From Syngnathus acus (lineage: Eukaryota > Chordata > Actinopteri > Syngnathiformes > Syngnathidae): a stretch of 64,000 nucleotides of DNA. The stretch covers positions 11,337,976 through 11,401,975 of the forward strand of contig NC_051089.1 of assembly GCF_901709675.1 (NCBI RefSeq), written 5' to 3'. Positions 1 through 11,602 of this stretch are shown piece after piece. Position numbers and translations under genes: made by a program. The first letter of the stretch is position 1; the number at the start of each line of letters is the position of its first letter. The notes beneath the pieces are model-generated. The model ran no database searches. It saw nothing but the letters and a program-made list of their open reading frames with translations, and was not told where the DNA came from.

Positions 1-264
1 GGTGCTTGCTTGGTCCCTTCCAATCAATCAAGTCCTTTTATAAACTCATGATCATTAAGTATCATGTTGGACCGAGAAGCTCAGTGAGAACAGGGACCGT
101 CCATCAATAAGTTTCATTAAAAACCTTATAAAGCGAACACAGAGGTTTGTTTCAAAATACATTAAACATGTTTGAAGAAACCTCCAAGACAGTAAGCTAT
201 GTAGTACTTAATTTTAGAGTTGATGTGTTAATTGTTTTTCAGCATTTCAGTTTACTTTTTTTTT

Positions 265-277
265 GGGGGGGGGGGGG
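265..277. repeat. poly-G run
   Basis: Thirteen consecutive G preceded by a T run on the plus strand. A simple homopolymer, prone to length errors in assembly. Confidence 0.9.
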
Positions 278-1901
278 TCTAAAATGATGCCACATCATGC
301 ATCTTCCCTTCAGTTAGTTTGCAGAGTCTTATAGCGCCTGCCTCATTGTTGGCCAAGAGTGCACATGCAAGAAAGGTGGAAGTGCTAAGTGTGGACTGGG
401 ACTTTATACTTTTTTTAATCATTCAAATTTGGCAAGGTTATTAACAACATGCTCACTTAGCAGGGATATTAATAACCAGTTGAGTGTCATGATCCAATTG
501 TATATCAACGTTGTTTTGTCCCATGCAGCTGACAGAAATAGTGCTTTATGGGAGGCAACATTTTTATACTTCATGTGAAGGTCTAGGCAGAGTAACTTTC
601 CTACCCTTCCTGTGCTTGATATTCTAATTACCATCATGCTGCCAGTGCAATATGGAAGCACAAATTTCCATAAAATTTAATATACTGTGCGTAATATACT
701 TATTGGTTATACGTGTGGTAATTTATGTCTGCACAGCATCAGGGTTTTGTTTTAAACCTTGAAAATATTCACTGAACTAATGCTTCTTTATTGCCCACGC
801 ATCAAGTGCCGTGATAAATTAATGGCACTTTTATTATTTTATAGTGTCATTAAATTTTTACTGATCACTCTGATACAGAGAAGTAGCAAAGGACACGCAG
901 TATCAAGGGAAGCAGTCTGTCTTACCAGGGAGAGGGGAGAAGAAGAAGATTGCTGATATACATAAAAGACATCTTGGAAAGGGAGCGGCAGTTAAAAAGA
1001 ACAAGAACAACAAGGTTGATCAACTAAACTGGAAGAATAAATGATGAGAGGAGGTAAAGTTATAAAGAAGGGAAACAAAAGCTAAAAGTGAACACTTTCA
1101 TTGGTCTCTCACATTGACCACGACCGCTGGCAAGCCACCAGTTTCTCCCTTAAATGACTTCAGCATGTCGCGCTCCACCCCGGCGCAACTCCGTTTACAG
1201 CGATGAGCCCCGTGCTGCACAATAACACATTATCATCTGCTTGTTTTTAAAATATTTGTTGGTTGCAGACCAGGCCGCCGAGAGAAGACGTGCGTCACAG
1301 AGGAAGAGAGATGATGAGGAATAGAAGTTGTCGGAGCACAAGGAAGCCAAAAAGGAACCCTTGTCAGTGCTGTAAAGAGAGCTTTAATCTGGCAGACCAC
1401 AGAACATGTGCTGCTCTGCCCACAGGGTGTATTCTGGGCAAAGGCGGGTGGCGGACGGCCCTGTGCATTGTGCGTACTCCTGCCCTATATTTAAGCAACG
1501 CACTGCCAATACTGACACTCCTTCAGCCCCTTTGTAAATAGCTCCAGGCTATAGGCAAAGCCATATGGCTTGAGAGCGTTCAAATACAGATGAAAGGCAA
1601 ACACGAGTGAGGTTTTCTATGGGGCAGATCACCAAGGTTTTCGTTCATAATACATACGGCATTGCTGGACTGGATTCTCAAAGTTTTTACACCAAGTACC
1701 ACCTCTAAATACTTAGCTCTCAATAATGACCGGCAATAAAATATAGTAGTTTTGTAGGCCCACATGTTCATAGAAGAACTAGGCTTTTATTCTTAAAAAT
1801 GTATGTATAATATTGCAAACCATAGTAACACTGCACAGTTTGAAGGTTAACACTGTACTTAAATATAGAGGGGAAAAAAAAAACATTATTTAAATAATGA
1901 G

Positions 1902-2288
1902 CAGGGCGGGGTAGTGACATGGTACATTTACTTTTTTACATTTACTAAAGTAATTTTTGGGATATATTGTTAAAAGAGTACACTGGCTTAACAGACGGAC
2001 ATTCAGTTCCATTGATGTTTTTCATTGCTGTTTTTAAATTAAAAATATGTTATTAATTGTTGTACAATTTGCATGTACAAATACATACTGTATATACTTT
2101 TTTACGCCGATGAAAAAACATCATAAGTTACTCACTATTTACTCAGAACTTGAGTATTTGTTTTTACTGAATACCTATTTACTCTTTAGAATGATTTAGA
2201 GGATTACATTTTATTCTTACTTGAGTCTTATTATTCTAGAGTAACAGTACTCTTACTTGAGTACAAATTTTGGCTACTCTTTCTTGTT
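1902..2288. mobile_element. hAT-like non-autonomous element (degenerate)
   Basis: The right part (2240-2288) reads GTAACAGTACTCTTACTTGA followed by a TTTTGGCTACTCTTTC-type end. The left part (1902-1970) begins CAGGGCGGGGTAGTGACATG and carries ACTAAAGTAATTTTTGGG. Inverted, repeated 'acttgagta' motifs of this kind are typical of short hAT-type elements common in teleost introns. No transposase is present. Boundaries are approximate. Confidence 0.45.
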
Positions 2289-2469
2289 AATGAATGAATA
2301 ACTAACTGATTATTTTAAAATGCACATGTTTACAAAATGTCCATAAATAAATTGAAAATAAAAAAAGAAAAATCAAGTGAAAACAACCATTTGTAAAATG
2401 TTAAATACAAGTGTATTTTTACTTAAAAGTTAACTACAACTGAAATAAATTTAACAAATGTAGCCTACT

Positions 2470-2560
2470 CAGGGGCGTGGTGGCCATTGGGAATTTTGGG
2501 AAAATGTCCCGATTTTCCGAAACGGACAGTCTGTATCTGGTATCACATTTCCATAAATGC
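2470..2560 (+). mobile_element. possible DNA-transposon end
   Basis: The string CAGGGGCGTGGTGGCCATTG resembles the starts of teleost hAT- or Kolobok-type elements (CAGGGGCG..). The matching other end was not located, so this is only a suggestion. Confidence 0.25.
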
Positions 2561-3589
2561 GACCTTTAACAGCTGCATAACTCTAAATAGCCACTTAAGT
2601 TTGATAATGTGCTGAAGTGGCTCCGGTAATATCGCGCACCTGGTGTGAGGCAAGTTGAAGGCTTGGTGACCACAATATGGAGTTGGGTGGATCACGTTTC
2701 AGACATCAGTGTGGTCTGCGGCCCTCAAAAGACGTCTCAGAGCAAACGTCTCAACAGCCCGATGGAGACAAAGGCTGCTCGGCCCTCATCTGGTTTGTAT
2801 TTTTATTGTAACCAGTTGCCATGTTATTTATAATCCTGCAGCCTTCCAGTAGTTTTTGTGAGTTTTGAGCCATTTCAACATTAAGCATATCCAGCCATGC
2901 GGTGAACCCACAGTTGCTTTCATGCCGACCGTTGCTCTCTTTTTTTAACCCGCAGCTCTGCCTTTGTTAGGGCTAATGCAGGCAGCAGCAGAATCAACAG
3001 TAGCAGCCGCAAAAACTTGGCATCTGTTTCCATGCGAGTTGTCTTCAACATCTCATAGAGGAGACATGGCAGAATATTCCTCTTCCATTTGCACTGCGAG
3101 GGCATCACCTCATTTGTTTGAAACAGAAAGGGGGAGGCTTTTGATTAAATTAAGGGGTCTAAATTGTGTAAGAGAAAGGGAGCTAAACCTTTTCTGGGCT
3201 TGCTGCCAAGTTGGCATTTATTGTTTGTTTTTTAATAAAATAGTTTAGTAGCATTATTCACATATTTATTATATATTTATTTTGCTATTTTTCATTGGAA
3301 GGAAAAGTCAAACTCTGACTCTTCTAATGCCACTTAAGGTTCCTTAATGCAAATGTAAATATTTGTATGTTATCTATTGTTGATATTGCATTGTGAATTA
3401 CAACATGCTATATTTCTCAGGATATTAAATATACAGAAAACTGTTTTGGTCAATGTAATAATATAATTAGTTACAGTTATATTGTGACTTGCACTACTTT
3501 ATTTTTAGACTGAGTATGAGTAAACTTGAATATTCACTGATACTGCGTAAATATATTCAACAATGCCTTCATGTCTTGCAATTATGACG

Positions 3590-3660
3590 AAAATGTGTTT
3601 TATTTTTGTTACAGCAACAGCTGTTGTGAAAGCACGATAGAAATAAAGACGTATGTATGA
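3590..3660 (+). repeat. SINE/LINE-type 3' tail
   Basis: The segment GTTACAGCAACAGCTGTTGT followed by GAAAGCACGATAGAAATAAAG resembles the 3' tails of teleost retroposons ('..gtgaaagcactatagaaataaag'). A near-identical stretch (GTTACAGCTACACCTGTTGT) occurs at about 50377. The body of the element is not recognisable. Confidence 0.45.
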
Positions 3661-5518
3661 ACAAATACTGCATTTTGTTGCGAATACCCAAAAGCCTTTT
3701 CCCGACTGGACAAATCATCATTAGATAGTTAAGTCATAGTGGTCAAAGTGCAACAATAACTCAGACTATAAACAACAATTTGTGGCGACATTTTTAGTTG
3801 TTTGTCCTTTGTGGTTAGCACGACTAAACATTTTTTGTCCTGGTCAAAGAGCGGGCCAGAAATTCACCATGTAAAATAACAATTGAAAAAACTGTGGTGG
3901 TGATAGCACCAAATTACCTGACCTAGGATATGATTTACCTTCATGATTTGTTGGTACCACATGAGAAGAAGCTAAATGCCCACCAGCCCGAATTTTCTTT
4001 GCATTCTTTTGGGAAACAATTGGACGAAGCATTATTGTAAGCAATTACCACAATGGTACTCGTTGGCCGTGGTCGTCGTCTGGGAGCTGGGAGGGTAATC
4101 TAATTTGGATGGGCAAAGCCTTGTATGCCAAGGACTTACACTGCAGCTAAAACGCTTTGCTTTGCAATTTCCAAGACAGCGGTCGAAAAGGAGCAGAAAA
4201 TTGCTTCCAGGGCGGCCGACCAGACAAGATTATATTCAAAGTCTTTGTGAGGGCTTTGCCTCAATAGAACCCTGGCATCACACGCACACGTGCACGCACA
4301 TACATGGGGGCAGGCGGGACCTGTGTAACCATTACGAGCAATAGGTTAGGAGCAGTGTAAGCTCCATCTGAATATTTACAGGCTGAGATTTAGATAGGGG
4401 AAATGCACAATTGTAGTCATCAATACTGAGGAGAGGAGGTGCTCTAGGGCAAAAAGGCCACTTCAATAGGTTAATACTGCCCTTTCACCTTTTGATTCCG
4501 GCAAAGAACATGTCAGCACAGGAATACATTTTATCTCACAAGAACTCCTGGGTCATCACAAAGGCAAATGCTAACAAATGATAACATTTATATTGTTAGT
4601 TTGTGTACGTGTTGTATGGAACACATTGTTGTGAAAATTACTCAGCATCTATTCTACTTGTAATGCAGATGCGTAATATTAAAATGGTTTAAAGTTGCTG
4701 TAAAGCAAAAATTGAAGTCTTGCCTGCCAAACTTGAATGATAAAAACACTGGGGCTTCAAAACGCAACGCATGAAAAATCAAACCGTTGTCTCCGCTCGG
4801 TACGACAGTAAAACTGAGCCCATATGTCACTGTGAGAGTAAAAACATACATGCTTGTTTTGTCATTCACCCATGAGGTGCAAAAACAGCATGTCTGTTTA
4901 TAGCTGCAGTGCATAATAGAGAGAAACAATTCAAATGGTTACAAATGGCTTCAGATCCTCTGTATTTGACTGTAGGCATAGTGGTGCGCGTTTGAGGTAA
5001 AAGCCTCCTCTGGGTGAGGGAGTAAATAATGGAACAAAGTAATTGCCCTCAGCAGACAATAATACCTTTGGATTAATATTTCAAAAAGATAAATTGCAGA
5101 GGGGTTGTAAAAGGTTTCATTGTACTGAGGGGATATAGTAAAGACAGACAAATAAAAAGACAAGCCTCCCGTCGAGTATGAATATTTTACACGGCTTCGG
5201 ATCAAGGCAGTCTACAGATCTACAGCGTTCTTCTAGGTCGGTGGCCAGGAACGAAGGCGTTGTAGAGATAAAGGTTAGGGAGGAAGGCATTGTCCTGATC
5301 GGACATACTTTGTATTAAAAGATGAATTGATCCATCTGTAAGCAGCACTTAGCCCAACCCTCAGCTTGGTCATTGCAGTGGGATAAATCAATATTTAATA
5401 TCCCACTCTAACAGCTGCACTGGATGATCTTAACCTCTCCTTAATTCCATTTATGTTACCGTTCCTCAATCTTCTTGTAAATTCTCTGTCATGATCTGTG
5501 CTTTTGTTGTTTATATTA

Positions 5519-5738
5519 TACCGTCGACCCTCACTATTTGCGAGGAAAAGGGACAAGGCCGGCCTGCGAATAGCTAAAATCCACACATTATTGACCCCCA
5601 TTAAAATTCATTGGGAAAAAAAATAATACTTTTTTCTGCAAGAAATGAATTAGGGAGGCTTGGTGAAAAAGTCCTGTGGGGGAAAAAATAAGAATAAAAA
5701 GATCGGGGGGAAACTGTGAATTGCAAATACGCGACAGT
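5519..5738. mobile_element. short TIR element with 'tatttgcg' ends
   Basis: Begins ACCGTCGACCCTCACTATTT and contains TGCGAATAGCTAAAATCCAC. It ends GCAAATACGCGACAGTTG, roughly the inverse of the start. The 'cgcgaatagcgaaaatccgcga' style is shared by a widespread vertebrate short DNA element. The copy is degenerate. Confidence 0.4.
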
Positions 5739-6437
5739 TGAATATATTTAATTTTGATTCATGTTTCATGTCTGAAACTAAGTACAAGCAAACCGATGAA
5801 AAAATGAGGACATGAAACAAGTGGAAGGTGTCAGCTGATTAACACAAGGGAATGGGTTGACAAGAACAGGTGGAAACAAAAACCTCGCCAGCAAGACAAG
5901 ACATGGACACAAGGAAACAAGACGTAACATGAAACAAAGCTAAAAATAATCTAAACAACAACAAAGCAGATCATGACACTCGCACCATGACAAACATGCC
6001 AACAAGAGACTGGGACATAGCACATCCTATTTAAAGTAAGTCTGGTGAAATGCACACATTGTGTGATTACCAAGGTTAAAACCTTTCCAGACTGCTTGCT
6101 CATTTCAGCAAAAGGCTGAATCACTATTCTTTAGAGCAGCAAAAGGTTGACAGTGAAGGCCTCAATCTGTGAGCAGTCTTGATAAGTGCCCCTCTAATGT
6201 CAAAGCGTTCTAATTGGGCCGGTGTCACTAAAATAAGAGGTGACATTATTTCCACCTCCATTTGCCTCGCCAAGGCAAAGCAGTCTGGTGTTAGATGTCA
6301 TTGAGAGACACAGGAGTGATGTAATGAAACAAAATAAATTGCTCACTTATGTAATGTGTTTTTGTTTGTCTTGGGAAGAACAGCGATACACTGTTTCAAG
6401 GAAAATCCATTTTAACCAAACATTTAAAGCAGTGTAA

Positions 6438-6570
6438 CAGCAGTGCCGTAAGACGACTTTAATTGGTTCCTTGCTCGTAACTCAAAGCAGTCAAATCTAA
6501 AAATGATCTTTCGACCATGTAATGAATGGAAATGCCATTAATCCATTCTAGCCTCCAATAATAACTAATA
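6438..6570 (+). mobile_element. intronic TIR family, left-end fragment
   Basis: Starts TAACAGCAGTGCCGTAAGAC and continues through CTCGTAACTCAAAGCAGTCA to AATGAATGGAAATGCCATTA. This is the left-end consensus shared with copies at 23190, 25800 and 41222. The right-end half of the family appears at 7475-7696. It is unclear whether the two pieces are one interrupted copy. Confidence 0.6.
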
Positions 6571-7474
6571 ATATATAATTTTCAATTAAATTTCAGAAAA
6601 AATCCACTCATTATTCCCTCTAACAGACTAATTTTTGCTTCACATTTTTTTCTTGTCGCATGGTGTTTGAAAACATAAATATATATCAGTCTGTACTTTC
6701 CTTTTTGAATCCGTACTTTTAGTACGCTGAGCTGAGTACTTTGGCCACCTTTGCTGTCCCCTTTCAGTGATGTTGCCCACTTTTCAGTAAAAGCATACTT
6801 GAATGCCACCTGAAGAGAAAGTGATCCACTCCAAAAACCAAATGAGAAGAAAATCTAAATACTTATTCATTGCCTCTTCTTTACATATACATTGACCTAG
6901 TTGAGGCTGTTGGTTAAAAGTGTTAGTTGGTGAAATATTAATGAGCACCGCTCCCAGTTCCTGCCTGCTCCTCACAGCCAACTGGCACCATGGCATCAAG
7001 CTAAAGAGAGCAGGACACCCCCCTCCCTTCTCTCTCCTTGATTGACTCATCGATTGAAGATATTTTTAAAGGGAATCCCAGGGAGTGTACGCTCCCGCTA
7101 CAAAGCAGCCCCTGCCTGTGTCGAGGGACACAGAGGGCTGCGTGTATGCTTAAAGTGGGCAAAGACTTCAGAGTGGTGTGAGGCCACACCGGGCACTGGC
7201 ATGGCCTGTCACGGCCTTCGCACCAACATCAGCAAAGACTCTCAATGCGTGCATGTGTACACTGCCAAACATCATGAAGTCCACCCTGGATAGAGTCCCA
7301 TTTATTCTGAAGATTACTAACAAGTCTATTTCCAACACCGCTTTCATTTTACTTCAGAAAAAGAAGCATCAAGGTACAAGATACCTGAATGAAACAATAT
7401 ATTTTTCATTATATGTTGTTATTATTAAGGTACCTTTGTTTGGTATATTTAAATACACATGTAATTATATTTGT

Positions 7475-7696
7475 TTTATGTTTAGTTTGATAGTAAACTT
7501 CAACTAGGAGTAGCATTAAACAGGTTGAAACCTCTCTTTAGAAATATTGCTCACTATTTGCTATTTTGCAGTTCACGACCACCAGACAGCACTCACCTCT
7601 CAAGTTTTTGCTCGAGCAAAAAAAAGAAGATAAAAAAAAATCAGCCGAATGGCAGCTTGTAACTCCCCAAAACTCACAACTCCTGCTCACCACTAT
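7475..7696 (+). mobile_element. intronic TIR family, right-end fragment
   Basis: Contains GATAGTAAACTTCAACTAGG and CCACCAGACAGCACTCACCT, shared with the copy at 16650-17083. It ends in a decayed 'ctcacaactcctgctcaccacta' terminal repeat. Confidence 0.6.
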
Positions 7697-8355
7697 GAAT
7701 CATTTGGCAACATGACATTGCTGAATAACAACATGAATATAGTTTAGTCAGGTGTTGTTCTCGTATACTCATCTCATACCCTTGTCTCTTCTGCCAATAT
7801 AAACAGATTGTGTAGCAACAAGGAATGAATAAATAATTGTTTTATGAGGTGTCAATGTTGGTCAGGTTTGTTTTTGGCACAAACACATTGTTTGGGTTGA
7901 GGGCCACTTCAGACTTTGCAGTCTAAGTTGTGAGGTGACAGACACAGCAGAAATAGCACAGTAAGTGCAGACAATGACAGAATTGGCGATTAAAATAGGA
8001 CAGGTTGGCACACCAGTTGTTTTTTTAGGTCGGGTCTTACTTGCACTGTAATACCTTGACTACCTCAAGTTACTATACATCAAATCAGTATTGCCCGTTG
8101 AAATACATTGACATTCTGTTTATCTGTGTCAGCTCTCAAAAACAACCACATTTTGTGGTCCATATTTATTATAACAAAAATTAGCATCCAAATCGATGGT
8201 TTTTTTAGCCCAGAACTGCCAAAACTAAGAAAGTCCTGGGCACTTGTAAATCATGATACTACTTAATTGTCAATAAAATGCCTAACTGATGATTAAGATG
8301 TTCCATTTGATGAAGCTGTATTTTACAATTAGCTGTTTTAAATGAGAGGTCTTAC

Positions 8356-8540
8356 CTTGTCAATTCTGCAGTTGTTGAGGCCAACTGCGGTGAGGGCGGA
8401 CAGCTTTGCCTCCATGCCCTGGTGGTGTTGCAGCTGTTCCCGCTGGATTTGCTCCCTCATTTTACGAGCCTCCTGGATGGCCTTCATCACCGTGTCCTGG
8501 TCCCCGAACAGTGCCGTAGAGTTGAGACTTGACAGTATGT
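8356..8540 (-). CDS. sox6: sox6 exon I: Q-rich helix before the HMG-box exons
   Basis: This 185-nt exon completes an aspartate and encodes [20 protein letters not shown], then [17 protein letters not shown], then a variable end finishing NNCRIDK; about residues 359-420 of the fragment. [20 protein letters not shown] is a very conserved SoxD block. The mammalian QQQQQPHGVDGKLSSINN stretch is replaced by [17 protein letters not shown], a normal variable zone. The acceptor is TGCAG with AG at 8542-8541, and the donor is AAG|GTAAGA with GT at 8355-8354. Exit phase is 0. The next family exons (ERTRFENLGPQ.., then the HMG box) were not seen in 1-8355 and are presumably beyond the window edge. Confidence 0.95.
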
Positions 8541-8663
8541 CTGCACATCCACACAGAGTAAATCAGTTGTGTCCCAAGGCCTGTTGCCCTTTTTTAGAGG
8601 CTGTAATAGTTCAAAACCTCACACAAGTGATGTTTCTTTTTCTTTTTTTTTTTGAGGTCTTAC
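8541..8663 (-). other. sox6 intron H-I, 123 bp
   Basis: A short intron bounded by GTAAGA (8663-8658) and TGCAG (8545-8541). On the minus strand it has a purine-rich AAAAAGAAAAAG tract downstream of the donor and no repeats. Confidence 0.9.
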
Positions 8664-8844
8664 CTAATGAGGAGCCACGGCCTAGGCCTATTCCAAGTGG
8701 GCTGGGGATACCACCCTTATTAGCGAAACTGTTTAGGTTGCTTTTGCAGCCGGGGAAGAGATTTTGCGTTGGAGAAGTTGGCGACTTGACCATGTCTGTT
8801 GTTTTCGGCCGTGCTGAAAGGTTGAGCGGCTGTGTTCCTTCCTC
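8664..8844 (-). CDS. sox6: sox6 exon H: CtBP-binding motif region
   Basis: This 181-nt exon encodes [20 protein letters not shown], then [18 protein letters not shown], then a glycine- and serine-rich stretch ending GLGRGSSL; about residues 299-358 plus one base. PLNLS is the PxDLS-type motif through which SOX6 recruits the co-repressor CtBP2. [12 protein letters not shown] is a strongly conserved SOX6 block. The acceptor is TGTAG with AG at 8846-8845, and the donor is G|GTAAGA with GT at 8663-8662. Its first codons (E E) complete a VKEE SUMO consensus with the last codons of exon G. Exit phase is 1. Only 123 bp separate it from exon I. Confidence 0.95.
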
Positions 8845-10451
8845 CTACAGTAGCGGAGATACACATAAGCATGAGAGAGGACACATATGAACAATTTGGA
8901 CTTTTATCCTTGTTGGTAGTATGCACGACATTGTACTGTAATCCGATTCATCCTTTTCCTGTCTTCATCATCCTCCCTTTTGCCGAGCGGTGCCACTGTG
9001 ATCTTCCTCACAGTTGCTCAGAGCCTTTGTTCACACTAATTAAAGCAGATTCTCTCTGTCTGTACATCTTCATCTGTTCTCCCTCCTCTCTGGCTGTGCA
9101 CTCTGGTTGCAAGAATAAATAATGACCTGATACCGCCGCTGCCAGCGATCAAAGACAGCTGTTCATCACGTTGACTCACATTATCTACTTAATTAGCTTG
9201 TTTTCTCATTGGTGTATACTTGCTATTATATACCTTGATATAGAATGTGATTTTGCAAATGTCTAAATTGTATAGTTCTGTAGAAAGAGGAGTAGTAAAT
9301 ATTTTTGGTGACGTAGGCTTCATGCTTAAAGTGACTGGAGATAAGCAGCAATCGTTTGCAATATTCTCCTTCTTACACGCTGTCATTTTACAGCTCACTA
9401 CTGACATGAAATTAAGCAAATATTTTGTACAATACTGTACATAAACCTGTGTCAGAGTGAAAAATTGAGCCTTTAAAAGGTGTAAAAACACCCAAAGGAA
9501 TTCTAGAATGAACACACACACACACACACACCGGAAAAAGTGCAGTCGATTTGCACTACTGCATTAAATACCGTATGATGCCGAACATGTGCTGGCCATG
9601 ATCTACAGTCAACGGCCGCATGTATCAATAAGCAATATTTTAGTGTATATGAAGACGTGCTGCTGTTGGCAGCCTTATTTAAAGCCCAAGTGCCTCCTTG
9701 TCCAAACATATGGCTCAAACATAGGCTGCCCCAAGGCCTTGTTATTGCTGTGCCAATAACAGTTTGTCATGCAGTGAAGCTGAAAGCACACAAACAAAAC
9801 GAAAGGCGATCGTTTTCCACTGTGGTAACAGATGGAGGGTCGCCACTATATAGTTGATTTCCACTTATACTATTATTTATGATTGTCCGGCCTGCAGTTT
9901 TTTTTTGTCTTCTTTCAACAATAAGTGGAGCATGTCTGATGTTGTGTTTACGATGCAGCATACGTGATCAAAAGTCAGTTGCTATGTGTACACGAGCCAA
10001 ACATTCAGAGCTGTCCTCCTATTACAAGACATGATTTATGGTCTTTCTCCATTGTGATATTATTCAGTTGAGTCGCTCCAAGTGGCCGTGTGTTTCTGAT
10101 TACTGCGGTGAGTGGGGATGATGTCCTGAATATGGCCTTTCCTCTCCACGGAGGTCTGGTGGAACCATGCCATACAGCAGCAGAAAATACGGCCGGCCTT
10201 TGATTTGTTTACAGGGCAAAACAAATAAAAAGGGGAAAAAAATCACTCCTTAGTCGTGAGCTTTTTTTCCAGTGTGTCATAAGCCCATGGTAGCATTTTA
10301 GACACCACAAAATGTGAAGCCCCACAGATTGATGAGTTCTTGGAGGCCGCTGTAGCATTCTAACAGCAGCACAGTTACTAATTTATAAGGAAAACAACTA
10401 GTTGGGTCAAATACTACTCAAGGCCTGGACTCAAAGCGTCGAAGGTTGTAC
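8845..10451 (-). other. sox6 intron G-H, 1.6 kb
   Basis: Unique-looking intronic sequence. The only recognised structure is a (CA)n microsatellite at 9511-9531. No exon or transposon was recognised. Confidence 0.85.
9511..9531. repeat. (CA)n microsatellite
   Basis: About ten CA units, uninterrupted. Confidence 0.9.
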
Positions 10452-10601
10452 CTTGACTTGAGTGATAGGACTGGCGGAACTCTTGTCGTTCTTCAGAGAG
10501 GAGGGGGAAATGGGCCCACTGGCAGTGAGGGGCTGCGGGAGTGGAGGCATCTTGGCTCCAGGAGAGACCTGCATGCTGGCAAGTTGGGCAGCGTACAGTT
10601 G
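10452..10601 (-). CDS. sox6: sox6 exon G: linker with potential SUMO sites
   Basis: This 150-nt exon encodes 50 residues, about 249-298 of the fragment. It starts [17 protein letters not shown], followed by a variable proline/serine-rich stretch and ending SASPITQVK. The first 17 residues are diagnostic of SOX6. The acceptor is CTCCAG (AG at 10603-10602) after a good pyrimidine tract. The donor is AAG|GTACAA with GT at 10451-10450. Both phases are 0. Two lysines 13 residues apart, in LKND and in QVK at the exon end, occupy the positions of the two SUMO-acceptor lysines reported for mammalian SOX6 (contexts IKNE and VKDE). The first motif has drifted from E to D. The variable middle differs clearly from mammals. 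Confidence 0.94.
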
Positions 10602-11567
10602 CTGGAGAGGAGACGGAGAAAGCCACAAGATGTTAACATCCAGATTGAGCCAACATTCAAAAGTTTTATATTCTGTCTTTTCCTCTCTCGAGCTTGTGTC
10701 TGCCTTCATCTCTCTTTCTCTCTTTAGTGTCTTTCCTCTCTTTCCATGAGGCTGGCAGAGAACCTCCATCAAAGGTCTTAACTGTGTTTCAAAGGCGGAA
10801 CCCAGAGAGAGAGAGCAGTCTTGAAAACCGCACAGAGATGGCTCGCGTTCAGAATACTTGGAGCCCCTATTTTCCACTTATCACACAAAAAAGTTTGCTG
10901 TGTGATGCAAGTGTGCTTGCAAAGATCTCTCATAGATCCAAATCAGCTAAATATACAGCCTCCAATTTACATTTCTGGCATGATATTCAACACCACGCAA
11001 CCATGTGAGACAGTCCTATTAAACAATACGAGAAACCATAAGACGCCGTGGAATTGTAATCGTAGATTAAGTTAAACACAAGCATTATGAAGGCTTAGAA
11101 ACCTGCATGAAAAAACACTGATTTTATTTTCCTTGGCGTCCTGTCAGTTATACATCCCAGTGTTAGTGACATTGCCACACAAGAGGGCGGTTCAAGTGAT
11201 CGGCCAAAGACTTAAGAACTCTTCATCCTATTTTGAAGTCTTAAGCATCATTTTATATTCCCACCCCGGCTTATACTGTTGCATGCTTAAATAGTTTGGG
11301 GGGATAATGAGTTTAATATCATTGCATAATACAATATTTTGTTTGTACTTGTGTTTTTAAAGCAGACATAAATAGCTTAGGAGTCTGTCTACTTTCGATC
11401 CATTAAGTGTTGAAGTTAGCTTTTGTGTTCTACGGTAAATTGTGAAAGGTCTGGCAAATGGGACTAATAAGAAACAGCACTGCTCGATGTAGCCTTCCAA
11501 CTTTTCCTCCTCGAGACACAATGCACCCTTTAACTTCTACATCATCCACCATCCTGAGACAAGGAAA

Positions 11568-11602
11568 GTCTTATGTTTTGTTAGTCTTATGTTTTGTTAG
11601 TC
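11568..11602. repeat. 16-bp direct tandem duplication
   Basis: GTCTTATGTTTTGTTA occurs twice head to tail, followed by a third GTC. Probably a replication-slippage duplication. Confidence 0.85.

Larger units (their letters stand above)
1..8355 (-). other. sox6 intron after exon I (partial), repeat-bearing
   Basis: No coding exon was recognised on either strand. I looked for the next SOX6 blocks (ENLGPQ, PGVIDLTRPE, HIKRPMNAFMVWAKDERRK) and did not see them. The intron holds a 13-base poly-G run at 265-277, a hAT-like short element near 1902-2288, a possible DNA-transposon end at 2470, a SINE/LINE-like tail near 3600, a TIR element at 5519-5738, and pieces of the recurrent intronic TIR family at 6438 and 7475. 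The remainder is AT-rich sequence without recognisable features. Confidence 0.8.

Noticed and set aside
8342-8890. A 182-codon plus-strand open frame, the longest on that strand
   Set aside because: It lies over sox6 exons H and I and their short intron in the opposite orientation. It matches no family, while the minus strand gives perfect SOX6 exons.
10446-10749. Plus-strand frames of 93 and 95 codons
   Set aside because: Antisense shadows of sox6 exon G.
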